64,000 nt of DNA from Poriferisocius sp965200775 (lineage in GTDB: Bacteria; Actinomycetota; Acidimicrobiia; Acidimicrobiales; Bin134), in NCBI GenBank assembly GCA_965200775.1, contig OZ241383.1, forward strand, positions 186,001 through 250,000, written 5' to 3'. The position numbers and the translations under genes are program-made. The notes beneath the pieces are model-generated. The model was not told the origin of the DNA, made no database searches, and saw only the letters and a program-made list of their open reading frames with translations. Shown piece after piece: positions 50,007-59,257 of this stretch. Each line of letters starts with the position of its first letter. Within the stretch, counting starts at the first letter, position 1.

Positions 50007-51244
50007 AGAGCCCGGTAGTGCTCCACCGTCTGGGTGGCGGTGTGCTGCCAACTCCACCGGCCAATAACCCGCTCCCTCCCGGCGGCCCCGATGGCAGCGG
50101 CCGCTGCCGGATCGTCCAGCGCCCTGGCCAGAGCCCGGGCCAGCGCCTCGCTGTCTCCGGGGGGCACCGCGATGCAGGTCTCCCCATCGGGGCCGGCCAC
50201 CTCGGGCAGAGCGCCACCGGTCGTGGCCACCAGGGGTGTGCCGGTGGACATGGCCTCGATCGCGGGCAGCGAGAATCCCTCGTACAACGAGGGCACCACC
50301 GCCACCGCGCTGGTGGCGTACAGCTCCACGATGCGCTCGTCGGAAACCCCCGACACGAACTCCACCAACTCGCCCAGGCCCAGGCTGGAGATGGCCGCCG
50401 CCGATGTCCCCCCCTCGCGAGCCTTGCCTATGACGATGAGGCGAACGTCGCGCTCGGTGCGGAGCTTGGCCACTGCTTCCAGCAGATGGCGCAGCCCCTT
50501 CATGGGCACATCCGCGCTGGCCGTGGTGATGATCTGCTGCGGGTTTCGGACCACACCAGCAAGGGGCCGGAACTGCTCGGGATCGACCCCCACAGGAACC
50601 ACGTGCATCTGCTTGGGGGAAACCCGCTGGTCCCTGGCGATGTCGTCGCGGGACGACTCCGACACGGTGATGATCCTCGGAAGGCGACGAGCCACCCGTG
50701 CCTGCATCCGGGTGAACGAGTACCAGCGGCGCTTGCCCAGCCGCTCCATCATCCCCCAGGCGTGCTCCAGCTCCAGCTTGCGGTCCACGGTGATGGGGTG
50801 GTGGATGGTGCCCAGCACCGGCAGCCCGTCCCGTTGAATGGCCAGAAGGCCGTAACCCAGCGACTGGTTGTCGTGAACCAAGTCGAAGTCCTCCATCCGG
50901 GAGCGCAACGCCTGCCAGGCCCGGATGGAGAAAGCCAGCGGCTCGGAGAACGCGCCGGTCATGAACGAGCCCACCTCGGCGGCGTCGGCCCACGACTTGA
51001 TCTCCCAGAAACCGGGAAACCGTCCCGGATGGGCGTCGTTGAAGATGTCCAGGCTGCGGAGCTGGTGAAGCGGCACCCGCTCGTCCAGCACGGGATAGGG
51101 CTGTCCGCTCAGCACCTCCACGTGGTGCCCGAGGTCGGTGAGCGCCCGGGAGAGGTGGTGGACATACACCCCCTGCCCGCCGCAATAGGGCTTGCCCCTG
51201 TACGAGAGCAGGGCGATCTTGAGAGGCCGATCCTCCACGGGCAT
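49976..51244 (-). CDS. GT4-family glycosyltransferase
   Basis: 422 residues, GT-B fold. N-terminal ALLSYRGKPYCGGQGVYVHHLSRAL with the glycine-rich loop, then VVPVGVDPEQFRPL, IVIGKAREGG and the EGFSLPAIEAMSTGTPLVATTGGALPE donor site. The acceptor and sugar are unknown. It is the first gene of a minus-strand set with the methyltransferase and toroid protein. ATG 51244; dtd begins divergently 62 bases away. Confidence 0.9.
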   Translation of the reverse strand: MPVEDRPLKIALLSYRGKPYCGGQGVYVHHLSRALTDLGHHVEVLSGQPYPVLDERVPLHQLRSLDIFNDAHPGRFPGFWEIKSWADAAEVGSFMTGAFSEPLAFSIRAWQALRSRMEDFDLVHDNQSLGYGLLAIQRDGLPVLGTIHHPITVDRKLELEHAWGMMERLGKRRWYSFTRMQARVARRLPRIITVSESSRDDIARDQRVSPKQMHVVPVGVDPEQFRPLAGVVRNPQQIITTASADVPMKGLRHLLEAVAKLRTERDVRLIVIGKAREGGTSAAAISSLGLGELVEFVSGVSDERIVELYATSAVAVVPSLYEGFSLPAIEAMSTGTPLVATTGGALPEVAGPDGETCIAVPPGDSEALARALARALDDPAAAAAIGAAGRERVIGRWSWQHTATQTVEHYRALLDEQQPNGA

Positions 51245-51306
51245 GAGTGAAAGACTCTCGAAATCCGGTTGGCATGGTCAAATGCACCGATGGCTATGTT
51301 GGGCTG

Positions 51307-51744
51307 GTGCGAGCACTGATACAGCGAGCGGCCGAGGCCCGAGTCCGGGTTGACGGCAGGGTGGTGGGTGAAATTGGCGCCGGTTTGTGCTGCCTTGTCG
51401 GGGTCACTCACGACGACGACAGGGACACCGCCATCAAGATGGCCGCAAAACTCTGGAACCTGCGCATCTTCGCCGACGAGAACGGCCACATGAACCGGTC
51501 GGTGGCCGAGACCAGCGGCGAGGTGCTGGTGATCAGCCAGTTCACCCTGTACGGCGACACCAGCCGGGGCCGCAGGCCGTCGTTTCTGGGGGCGGCGGCC
51601 CCCGATCAGGCAGCCGAGCTGATCGACGTTTTGGTGGCCGAGTTGCAGCGCCTCGGGGCCACGGTGGCCACCGGCTCGTTCGGGGACATGATGGCGGTGG
51701 AGCTCATCAACGACGGCCCGACGACGCTGATGCTGGAGCTTTAG
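51307..51744 (+). CDS. dtd: D-aminoacyl-tRNA deacylase
   Basis: This removes D-amino acids from mischarged tRNA. MRALIQRAAEARVRVDG at the start, the active-site SQFTLYGD (residues about 78-85) and GATVATGSFGDMMAVELINDGP (a G-A-S/T-F-G-A-x-M motif region) are diagnostic. 145 residues. Start GTG 51307. The 3-prime end overlaps the convergent lnt gene by 38 bases. Confidence 0.95.
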   Translation: MRALIQRAAEARVRVDGRVVGEIGAGLCCLVGVTHDDDRDTAIKMAAKLWNLRIFADENGHMNRSVAETSGEVLVISQFTLYGDTSRGRRPSFLGAAAPDQAAELIDVLVAELQRLGATVATGSFGDMMAVELINDGPTTLMLEL

Positions 51745-53206
51745 TTCTCCTGGATCCGGTCGTCTGGTGGACCCAGGCGGCGGCCACCGCGGCCAAGACG
51801 ATGGCGAGCATGGGCCACATCCCCGCCCGGGTGGCCAGGGTCAAGCCGGTACGCAGCTCGACCTCGGCCTGGATCACCTTCCGTTCTGAGACCCCGGTGC
51901 GCTGAAATACGGTGCCGTCGGGGTCGATGAAGGCGCTGAACCCGGTGGGGGCGGCCTGCACCACCCACCGGCCCGTTTCCAGGGCACGCAGCCGGGAGCT
52001 GGCGATCTGCTGTGTCTGCACGATTGTGAGCCAGTAGCTCGACCCGTTGGTGGGGTTCAACAGCACCGCCCCGCCGTTTCCGATGGAGTCCCGGGCCCGG
52101 TCCTCGAAGAAGATCTCCCAGCTAATCGACACCCCCATGGGGCCGACAGGGGTATCGACCACCGCCGGGCCGTCGCCGGGGCGCATGTCACGGGCCGGCA
52201 GGTAGTCGGGGGCCAGCGGCTCGATGAGCGAGCGCAGCGGAACCCGCTCCCCGAACGGCACCAGGCGGACCTTGTCGTAGCGGTCGGCCAGCGTCCCGTC
52301 GGGGGTGATGACCGCGGCGAAGTTGGCCGCCGAGGTGGCCGACAAGTCCTCCACCACCCCGGCTATGAGGGTGGCGTCGAGCTCTTGGGCCAGCTCGGCC
52401 AGACGCTGGTGCTGGCGGCTGCCCTGGAACCTCCCGGACACATCCACCACGTCCTCGGGCCACACCACCACCTCCACGGGCTGCTGCACAAGGCTGCTGG
52501 CTTCGAGATGGCGCTGGAACACATCAGCCGGGTTGGTGTCAACCGCGCGGGTCCGTTGGGGGCCGCCACCCTGCACCACAGCCACGTCGATGGTTTCGGT
52601 GGTAGACCCCCTGGGCGCGGCCGCTGCCCCGCCCGTTGCTCCGACCACCACCGCCGCCAGCACGAGCACCACCCGCCACCTTCGCTCGAGGGCAGCAGCC
52701 GCGGCCATGGCCACCACCACGCACACCCCCACCAGCAACAGCGGTCCCAGCAGTCGCACGGTCACAGCCCACGGGCTGTCCACCTGGCTCATGGGAAGGG
52801 TGGCAAGCGGCACCCCGCCGAACGGCCACCGCCACCGGATCGCACCGGCCAGCACGAACAGACCGGGCAGGGCTGCCCAGCGGCTGCGCCCCGGGGGGCA
52901 GGCCGCTCCCACCACGGCGTACAGCGCCGAGAACACCACGCCCACCGCCAGGTATCCGGGCAGTGTGAAGTCCACCATCCAGAGCGTGGCCGGCAGCAGC
53001 CACCCTGCCCCCAGCCCGGCTCCCCGCCACGCCCTGCACCGCGCCGTCTGATCGGCCACCAGCCGCTCGAAAACCAAAAGCCCCACAGGAGCCAGGGGCC
53101 ACCACCCCCACGGGGGCATGGCCAGCGCCACCAGCCCGCCCGCTCCCACAGAGCCGACCGCCGCGCCCCAGTTCGGGCGCCTCCGCCGGCTTACCTTTCC
53201 GGCCAC
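51707..53206 (-). CDS. lnt: apolipoprotein N-acyltransferase
   Basis: A membrane enzyme that adds the third acyl chain to lipoproteins. The N-terminal half has six or more helices; the C-terminal nitrilase domain shows the catalytic E in VVVWPEDVVD, K in YDKVRLVPFGERVPLR, and SISWEIFFEDRARD where the family has Cys: the nucleophile position reads W, not C, so activity may be altered. 499 residues. Start GTG 53206 after the hemY stop. The last 38 bases overlap dtd on the other strand. Confidence 0.85.
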   Translation of the reverse strand: MAGKVSRRRRPNWGAAVGSVGAGGLVALAMPPWGWWPLAPVGLLVFERLVADQTARCRAWRGAGLGAGWLLPATLWMVDFTLPGYLAVGVVFSALYAVVGAACPPGRSRWAALPGLFVLAGAIRWRWPFGGVPLATLPMSQVDSPWAVTVRLLGPLLLVGVCVVVAMAAAAALERRWRVVLVLAAVVVGATGGAAAAPRGSTTETIDVAVVQGGGPQRTRAVDTNPADVFQRHLEASSLVQQPVEVVVWPEDVVDVSGRFQGSRQHQRLAELAQELDATLIAGVVEDLSATSAANFAAVITPDGTLADRYDKVRLVPFGERVPLRSLIEPLAPDYLPARDMRPGDGPAVVDTPVGPMGVSISWEIFFEDRARDSIGNGGAVLLNPTNGSSYWLTIVQTQQIASSRLRALETGRWVVQAAPTGFSAFIDPDGTVFQRTGVSERKVIQAEVELRTGLTLATRAGMWPMLAIVLAAVAAAWVHQTTGSRRTKAPASASSGRR

Positions 53207-53258
53207 CGGTGCCTCGCCGGGATTGGCCTCCGGTGTCGCCGGGATCGGTGCCGGCCCT

Positions 53259-54593
53259 TCATCGGCTGATCCCGCGGTTTGCCATCGCGGCGCGGACCGC
53301 CTGGCGTCCCTGGTGGATGCACGCCGGAAGCCCCAAGCCCCGGGCCCAGGCGCCCACGGCGGCAAGCCTCGGGGCGTCGTCGGCCAACGCCTGCTCGATG
53401 CCGTCCACCAGCTCCAGGTGACCGGGGCGGAACTGGGGTAGGGATCGCTCCCATCGGCTGATGCGCACCTCGGCCGGCTCGGCCGCCAAACCCATTGTGG
53501 TCCCCAGGTCGGCCTGCACCGCTTCCACCAGGCATTGGTCGTCCATGGTGACGGCTCGGTCGTCCCCGAAGCGCCCCACCGAGGCCCGCAGCACCACCGT
53601 TTTGTCGGACCCGACATGGGCCCACTTGCTCGACGCCCACGAGCAGGCGGTGATAGTTAGCCCCTCCACCGCGGGAACCAGGTACCCCGAACCAGCCATT
53701 GGATGGCCCACATCGGCAGCGTCGAAGGCCATGGACACCAGCGCCACCGAGGCGTAGTCGATGCCGGCCAGCATCCCGGCGGCGGCCGACGACTCCGGGG
53801 CAATGAGCAATGCCGCTGCCGGAGCAGGGAGGGTCACGATCACCCGGTCGGAGTCCAGATCACCCAGGTCGGCCACCGGATCCGATAGCCGAAGCCGGTC
53901 ACCCAGGTACTCGGCCAGCGCATCCACCAACCGCCCGAGGCCACCGGGAAGGGTGTGGAACACCGGGGCTTTGGGGTCGGCGGTGGACGAAGCGGCCAAC
54001 TCCCGCAGCCCCCTCACCAGGCTCGGGTTCCTGGAAGCGGCTTCGGCCAACTGAGGCACCGCCGCCCTCACGCTGAGGTGGTCGATGGACGAGGCGTTGA
54101 TGCCGCCCAGCAGCGGGTCCACCAGCCGCTCGGCGGTCTCGTCGCCCAACCGCCGCCTCACCAGCTCGCCAACCGACTGGTCGCCAACCAGCGGCGCTCC
54201 GGACAGGTCCGGCTCCCGGCGGGCCCGTTCCACCCCGCCCGGCGATACAATCCCCGAGGCGGCCAGCGCGTCGAAGTCCAGCGGCACGCCCAGCACGTTG
54301 GGCTGGGGCAGGGCCCGCAGTGCGCCCCGGGAGTACACGTAGGCGTCACGCTGAGCGGGGGACACCAGCTCGGATTCCAACCCCAGCTCCCGGCACAACT
54401 CAAGCGCCCACGGAACCCGGGCCAGAAAGGCATCGGGGCCCTCGTCCACTGGCTGCCCGGCCAGTTCCGAGGTGCGAATCCGTCCCCCGGCCCGCTCCGA
54501 CGCCTCGTACACAACCACCTCGGCTCCCGCTCTGGCAGCCTCGTAGCCCGCGGCCAGGCCGGTGATCCCCGCCCCGACAACCGAGATTCTCAT
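53259..54593 (-). CDS. hemY: protoporphyrinogen/coproporphyrinogen oxidase (HemY/CgoX)
   Basis: An FAD enzyme oxidising coproporphyrinogen III or protoporphyrinogen IX. FAD motif SVVGAGITGLAAGYEA with ERAGGRIRT, DEGPDAFL, the FHTLPGGLGRLVDAL loop, and a C-terminal SRWERSLPQFRPGHL. In Actinobacteria this family normally serves the coproporphyrin route. 444 residues. ATG 54593 overlaps the hemE stop (ATGA), so the two are co-translated. Confidence 0.9.
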   Translation of the reverse strand: MRISVVGAGITGLAAGYEAARAGAEVVVYEASERAGGRIRTSELAGQPVDEGPDAFLARVPWALELCRELGLESELVSPAQRDAYVYSRGALRALPQPNVLGVPLDFDALAASGIVSPGGVERARREPDLSGAPLVGDQSVGELVRRRLGDETAERLVDPLLGGINASSIDHLSVRAAVPQLAEAASRNPSLVRGLRELAASSTADPKAPVFHTLPGGLGRLVDALAEYLGDRLRLSDPVADLGDLDSDRVIVTLPAPAAALLIAPESSAAAGMLAGIDYASVALVSMAFDAADVGHPMAGSGYLVPAVEGLTITACSWASSKWAHVGSDKTVVLRASVGRFGDDRAVTMDDQCLVEAVQADLGTTMGLAAEPAEVRISRWERSLPQFRPGHLELVDGIEQALADDAPRLAAVGAWARGLGLPACIHQGRQAVRAAMANRGISR

Positions 54594-55642
54594 TTTGGCT
54601 TTGGGTTTTCGTGTACCAGCTCGACGATGCGCTCCAGATTCTCCGGGTCGGATTCGGGGAGCACGCCGTGGCCCAGGTTGAAGATGTGGCCCGGTCGCCC
54701 GGCGTTTCGGTCCAGCACGTCGGCCACCCGTTCGGCCACCACCGGCCAGGGGGTCAGGACCGCTGCCGGGTCGAGGTTCCCCTGCACCGCCACGTTGGGA
54801 CCCAGGCGCTTGCGGGCGTCGTCCAGATGAACCCGCCAGTCGATCCCCACCACGTCTGCACCCGCCTCGGCCAGAAGCTCCAGCAGCTCGCCTGTGCCAA
54901 CCCCGAAGTGGATGCCCGGCGGCCCCTCCTCCGAGCCGCCCAGCGCATCGAACACCCGCGAGCTGGCGGGGAGCACGAACCGCCGGTACTCGTCGGGGGC
55001 CAACGTGCCGGCCCACGAGTCGAAGAGCTGGAAGGCGCTCGCCCCGGCGTCTAGCTGGGAGCGGATCGAAGCGATGGCCAGATCGGCCAGCCGGTCCAGC
55101 AACGCTTCCCAGAGGCCGGGTTCGCTGTACATCAAGGTCTTGGTGTGGGCGTGGGTTCGAGACGGACCGCCTTCCACCAGGTAGGAGGCCACGGTGAACG
55201 GTGCCCCGGCGAAGGCGATGAGCGGCACGTTCAGCTCGCCCACCAGGTTGCCCACCGTTTCCAGCACGTAGGGGGTGTCGGCCACGGGGTCGAGCGGCCG
55301 CAGCCGGTCGAGGTCTCTGGCCTCACGGAAGGGCTGCTCCACCACCGGCCCCACCCCGGGGACGATGTCCACCCCGAATCCGATGGCATGCACCGGCACC
55401 ACGATGTCGGAGTACAAGATGGCAGCGTCCACCCCGTAGCGGCGCACCGGCTGGAGGGTCATCTCGGTAGCCACGTCGGGGCGGGCGATGGTGTCCAGCA
55501 TCGAGCCCTCGCCTCGGATGGCTCGGTACTCGGGTAGCGATCGCCCGGCCTGGCGCATGAACCACACAGGAACCCGCTCAACCGGCCGGCAGCGGCACGC
55601 CCTCAGAAAGGCATCGTTGGTGACGGCACTCCCGGAACCCAC
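54590..55642 (-). CDS. hemE: uroporphyrinogen decarboxylase
   Basis: This converts uroporphyrinogen III to coproporphyrinogen III. Signatures: PVWFMRQAGRSLPEYR, IPLYSDI-like AAILYSDIVVPV, PFTVASYLVEGG, QLFDSWAG and HFGVGTGELL with VDWRVHLDDA. 350 residues. The start GTG 55642 is chosen because the next upstream frame adds residues without similarity. It links to hemY and complements the hemA-hemL group at 13-19 kb. Confidence 0.94.
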   Translation of the reverse strand: MGSGSAVTNDAFLRACRCRPVERVPVWFMRQAGRSLPEYRAIRGEGSMLDTIARPDVATEMTLQPVRRYGVDAAILYSDIVVPVHAIGFGVDIVPGVGPVVEQPFREARDLDRLRPLDPVADTPYVLETVGNLVGELNVPLIAFAGAPFTVASYLVEGGPSRTHAHTKTLMYSEPGLWEALLDRLADLAIASIRSQLDAGASAFQLFDSWAGTLAPDEYRRFVLPASSRVFDALGGSEEGPPGIHFGVGTGELLELLAEAGADVVGIDWRVHLDDARKRLGPNVAVQGNLDPAAVLTPWPVVAERVADVLDRNAGRPGHIFNLGHGVLPESDPENLERIVELVHENPKPK

Positions 55643-55688
55643 GGCCCAACCGTACCGATCAACCGGGCGGGTCGGTACCATCGGCGGG

Positions 55689-55949
55689 GTGCGGCGGTCC
55701 ATTGACGATTATCCCTTCGACCCGGCCGACCTTCCCCCCGGCGACGACGATGAGTTCTCCCCGGTGTCGTGGGCGGTGGCCATTGCCGATGACTACGAGG
55801 ACGCCGTTCCCCGGGTGGTGCTCACGGTGGAGGAGGTGGGCCGAGCCGGCTACGGGCTTGTGGCTCATCTGCCACCCCACCTGGCCCGCCGCCTCAGAAC
55901 CGCAATAGGCGATGCCCTAAAGGAGATCGGGGAACCGGTCAACCCGTAA
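55689..55949 (+). CDS. small conserved acidic protein, function unknown
   Basis: 86 residues: an acidic N-terminus (DYPFDPADLPPGDDDEFSP), a beta-rich middle (VVLTVEEVGRAGYGLVAHL) and a C-terminal helix (LARRLRTAIGDALKEIGE). I do not recognise the family. GTG start, divergent from hemE across 46 bases. Its last codons and stop are duplicated immediately downstream. Confidence 0.65.
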   Translation: MRRSIDDYPFDPADLPPGDDDEFSPVSWAVAIADDYEDAVPRVVLTVEEVGRAGYGLVAHLPPHLARRLRTAIGDALKEIGEPVNP

Positions 55950-55994
55950 CCGGCGATAGGAGATCGGGGAACCGGTCACCCCATAACCGGTGAG
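55921..55994 (+). repeat. 37-nt tandem duplication of a gene end
   Basis: AGGAGATCGGGGAACCGGTC starts at 55921 and again at 55958; the copies carry the last codons (EIGEPVNP) and stop of the small acidic protein, and agree at most positions over 37 bases. Another small duplication at a gene boundary, before the helicase gene. Confidence 0.9.
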
Positions 55995-56047
55995 GGAGCC
56001 GCAGGCAGCGGGTTGAGCCGGGCCGCTAGACTCGAAGGTTCATTGAG

Positions 56048-58189
56048 TTGAGGAGTGCCCCGATTCACCCCGATCACACCGCGGAGCAGTTGTACATTGA
56101 ACGGGCCCACCACGCCCTGGAAACCGCTCGGGAGAAAGCCCTGTCGCTGAAGGGAATGGTGGAGGTCGGCGCGGGCGGCACCCATCAGGCCCGCTACGAG
56201 CGAGAGATCATCTGGGACTCCATCAGCACCCGCCTCAGCGCCCTGGACATTGGCACCTCGTCGCTGGTGTTCGGGCGGCTGGACTGGAACGAGGAGCAAG
56301 GCGGCCACCACCTGTATGTGGGCCGGGTAGCGGTGTGGGACGACGAACAGGAGCCCATCACGATCGACTGGCGTGCCCCCGCTGCCGAGGCGTTCTACCG
56401 GGCGACGGGCAGCGACGCCATGGGGCTCTCCCGGCGCCGCCACTTCGTAACCCGGGGTCGCGAGCTGCTGGGGGTGGAGGACGAGCACTTTGGCGACCGC
56501 AACGGGCGCGGCCGCCTGACCCTGGTAGGGGAGGCAACGCTGAGGGCCGGGCTGGAAGCGGGGCGCACCGGTCGGTTGGCCGACGCGGCGGCCACCATCC
56601 AGATCGAGCAGGATGCCATCATCCGGTCGCCCCTGGCCGGCGTGCTCGTGGTGCAGGGGGGCCCTGGCACGGGCAAAACGGTGGCGGCGCTGCACCGGGC
56701 GGCCTACTTGCTCTACACCCACCGGTTCCCGCTCGAAGGCCAGGGGGTTCTTGTGCTCGGCCCGAACCGCCTGTTCCTGACCTACATCGAACAGGTGCTT
56801 CCGTCGCTGGGGGAAGCGGGGGTGCAGGTCTCCATGCTGGCCGACCTGCTACCCGGCGTGAGGGTGAAGGGTCTCGACGATCCCTCGACGGCCCGGATCA
56901 AGGGCGACCTGCGCATGATCTCGGTGCTGCGCCGGGCACGCCGCGACCGCCAGCGCCCGCTTCGAGCCGACCTGGTTGTGGGCTACGGCCTGAGGAGGCT
57001 GCGGCTCACCGTGAGCCAGAGCGCCGAGATCGTGAACCAGGCCCGGCGACGGTTCCGAACCCACAATCGGGCCCGGCATTTCGTCGAGGAGCAGGTGTAT
57101 CGGTCTCTGGCCGACAGCGGGTCGAGAACCGATGGCCCGAGCCTCGACGCCGAGGCGGTGCGTGAGGCCCTGCACGGCAGCCTCGAGTTACGTGAGGCCC
57201 TGGAGTGGATGTGGCCGGTGCTGACCCCGGTACACCTCCTCCACGACCTGTTCGGGTCTCAAGCGTTGCTGCGCTCGGCCGCGGGATCGACGCTCGAACC
57301 CAATGAGATCAACCGGTTGTACCGCTCCCGGTCGGCCCACGCCTCCGAAGTGGTGTGGACCGCCGACGACGCCCCGCTGCTCGACGAGGCTCTGGCCCTG
57401 CTCGGCCCACGCCCCGGCCATCGTCAGGCCGACTCCGTTCGCACCTACGGCCACATCGTGGTGGACGAGGCCCAGGACCTGTCACCGATGCAACTCAGGA
57501 TGATCGGCCGCCGGTCGTTGAACGGGTCGATGACGGTGGTGGGCGACATCGCCCAGGCCACCTCGGCTTGGGGGCACGACTCGTGGGACAGCGTGGTAGA
57601 GCAACTGCCGGGCGGCTTCGAACCCCGCCGGGCCGAGTTGACCATCGGCTACCGCCTGTCCGAATCGACCATGGCGGTAGCCGCCAGGGTGCTTGGTGCC
57701 GCAGTGCCCGGCCTGGCACCTCCCCGCTCGATCCGCACCGGGGGCCACCCGCCCCGGTTCGTCTCGGCCTTGGGCTCTTCGGCCGACCAAGGGATCAACG
57801 GGCAGGGCACGAAAAACACCCGGGAGCGCCTGATGGATGCGGTGGTCTCCGAGGTGGAGAAGTGGTTGGGTTCGATGGCCAACGGCAACCTGGCGGTGAT
57901 CTGCCACACCGAGGTCACCGACCCCATCTCTGCCGCGCTGCACGCCGCTGGAGTGGACCATGGGCTCGTGTATGAGCGAGGGTTGGAGTCCCGGGTGACG
58001 ATCGTCCCGGTGGAACTGGTCAAAGGTCTGGAGGTGGATGCTGCGGTGGTGGTCGAGCCTGCTGACATCTGCGACAACCACCCCAAGGGTTTGCGGGCCC
58101 TGTACGTGGCCCTGACCCGGGCCACCCAGCACCTGGTGGTGGTACACGCTCGCCCGCTTCCCGAGCCGCTGCGGGCAGAGACGGCATAG
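56048..58189 (+). CDS. HelD-like / UvrD-family ATPase
   Basis: A superfamily 1 helicase-type protein of 713 residues resembling HelD, which releases RNA polymerase from DNA. N-terminal coiled-coil arm (EQLYIERAHHALETAREKAL), Walker A VVQGGPGTGKTVAALHRAAYLLY, Walker B HIVVDEAQDLSPMQ, motif III VGDIAQATSAWG, motif IV GYRLSESTM, and VELVKGLEVDAAVVVEP with YVALTRATQHL. TTG start at 56048. HelD in Actinobacteria (class II) can also confer rifampicin tolerance; that is family knowledge only. Confidence 0.88.
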   Translation: MRSAPIHPDHTAEQLYIERAHHALETAREKALSLKGMVEVGAGGTHQARYEREIIWDSISTRLSALDIGTSSLVFGRLDWNEEQGGHHLYVGRVAVWDDEQEPITIDWRAPAAEAFYRATGSDAMGLSRRRHFVTRGRELLGVEDEHFGDRNGRGRLTLVGEATLRAGLEAGRTGRLADAAATIQIEQDAIIRSPLAGVLVVQGGPGTGKTVAALHRAAYLLYTHRFPLEGQGVLVLGPNRLFLTYIEQVLPSLGEAGVQVSMLADLLPGVRVKGLDDPSTARIKGDLRMISVLRRARRDRQRPLRADLVVGYGLRRLRLTVSQSAEIVNQARRRFRTHNRARHFVEEQVYRSLADSGSRTDGPSLDAEAVREALHGSLELREALEWMWPVLTPVHLLHDLFGSQALLRSAAGSTLEPNEINRLYRSRSAHASEVVWTADDAPLLDEALALLGPRPGHRQADSVRTYGHIVVDEAQDLSPMQLRMIGRRSLNGSMTVVGDIAQATSAWGHDSWDSVVEQLPGGFEPRRAELTIGYRLSESTMAVAARVLGAAVPGLAPPRSIRTGGHPPRFVSALGSSADQGINGQGTKNTRERLMDAVVSEVEKWLGSMANGNLAVICHTEVTDPISAALHAAGVDHGLVYERGLESRVTIVPVELVKGLEVDAAVVVEPADICDNHPKGLRALYVALTRATQHLVVVHARPLPEPLRAETA

Positions 58190-58193
58190 TCCG

Positions 58194-58592
58194 ATGGGCC
58201 ACGATCCCCGAGCGCTCAGCGAGTCGATGACGGAGTTCCTTAGGGAACGACACCTGGCCTCGTTGACCGTCCTGCGGCCCGACGGGACGCCCCACGTCAC
58301 CCCAGTGGGGTTCACCTGGGACCCGGAAACGGCCACCGTTCGCATCATCACCTGGGCCGGGGCCTACAAGGTGCGTCGGTTGGAGGCAGCCGGTGGAGGT
58401 AGGGCCGCGGTGTGTCAGGTGGACGGGGGCCGGTGGTTGACCCTGGAGGGCGACGCCACCGTGACCGCCGACCCCGAGGAGTGCGCTGATGCCGAGGCCC
58501 GGTACGCCGAGCGCTACAGCCCGCCCCACGATCGCGGCGCCGACCGGCGAGCCATCCTCATCGCGGTGGACTCGGTTCTGGGAAGGGCGTGA
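58194..58592 (+). CDS. PPOX-class F420-dependent oxidoreductase-like protein
   Basis: 132 residues of a split-beta-barrel flavin/F420-binding fold. ERHLASLTVLRPDGTPHVTPVGF at the N-terminus, then RIITWAGAYKVRRLEAAGGG and LTLEGDATVTADPE. Members use FMN or F420; Acidimicrobiia commonly make F420. Substrate unknown. ATG 58194, four bases after the helicase gene; its stop overlaps the next gene. Confidence 0.82.
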   Translation: MGHDPRALSESMTEFLRERHLASLTVLRPDGTPHVTPVGFTWDPETATVRIITWAGAYKVRRLEAAGGGRAAVCQVDGGRWLTLEGDATVTADPEECADAEARYAERYSPPHDRGADRRAILIAVDSVLGRA

Positions 58593-59257
58593 TGACCCCA
58601 AAAGGCATCGGCCTCAGTTCTCGGGTGCAGGAGTACCTGGTGGATCACGGGGCGGGGGTCGACCCCATCGCCCAGGAGCTGATCGACGCCACCGCCGAGC
58701 TGGGCGGTTTCTCCGTGATGCAGATCGCACCGGAACAGGCCGCGTTCATGACCATGCTCACTCGGCTCCTGGAGGTGGAGTTCGCCGTGGAGGTGGGCAC
58801 CTTCACCGGCTATTCGGCGCTGTCAATAGCTCGGGGGTTCGGGCCGGGGGGAAAGCTGCTGTGTTGTGACGTGAGCGACGAGTGGGTGGATGTTGGCCGC
58901 CCGTTTTGGGAACGGGCCGGGGTGGCCGACCGGATCGACGTGGCGATCGCGCCCGCGGCCGAGACCCTGGCCGCCCTACCGCATGAACCGCTCATCGAAC
59001 TCGCCTTCATCGACGCCGACAAGGGCTCCTACCCGGTGTACTACGAGGAGATCCTCAGCCGCCTCAGCCCCCGGGGGCTGATCCTGGTGGACAACGTCTT
59101 GTGGAGCGGACGGGTTGCCGATCCCGAAGCCGACGTCGAGGCTGATCAGAGCGTGGCCGACATCCGGGCTTTCAACGACATGGTGGTGGCCGATCCCCGC
59201 ACCACCCAGGTAATGCTGCCCATAGCCGACGGCCTCACCCTCATCACCCACGCTTGA
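58592..59257 (+). CDS. O-methyltransferase (family 3)
   Basis: A catechol-type class I O-methyltransferase of 221 residues. VEVGTFTGYSALSIARGF is motif I, LLCCDVSDEW, then FIDADKGSYPVYYEE and GLILVDNVLWSGRVADPE, all diagnostic of the family. The divalent-metal Asp/Asn residues are present. Start ATG 58592 in TGATG overlap; the last 14 bases overlap the convergent MFS gene. Confidence 0.9.
   Translation: MTPKGIGLSSRVQEYLVDHGAGVDPIAQELIDATAELGGFSVMQIAPEQAAFMTMLTRLLEVEFAVEVGTFTGYSALSIARGFGPGGKLLCCDVSDEWVDVGRPFWERAGVADRIDVAIAPAAETLAALPHEPLIELAFIDADKGSYPVYYEEILSRLSPRGLILVDNVLWSGRVADPEADVEADQSVADIRAFNDMVVADPRTTQVMLPIADGLTLITHA

Noticed and set aside
49991..51250. Long plus-strand reading frame of about 420 codons opposite the glycosyltransferase
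   Set aside because: It has no recognisable motif; high-GC antisense frames of this kind also lie opposite mshA, hemA and the menaquinone reductase. The minus-strand gene has clear GT4 motifs.
53191..53262. 23-codon frame starting on the hemY stop
   Set aside because: It ends beyond the lnt start and shares nothing with its neighbours, so it does not fit the chained mini-ORF pattern and is likely chance.
53260..53640. Alternative longer lnt start inside hemY
   Set aside because: The added residues are antisense-like low complexity from overlapping hemY, and the membrane domain begins after the GTG at 53206.
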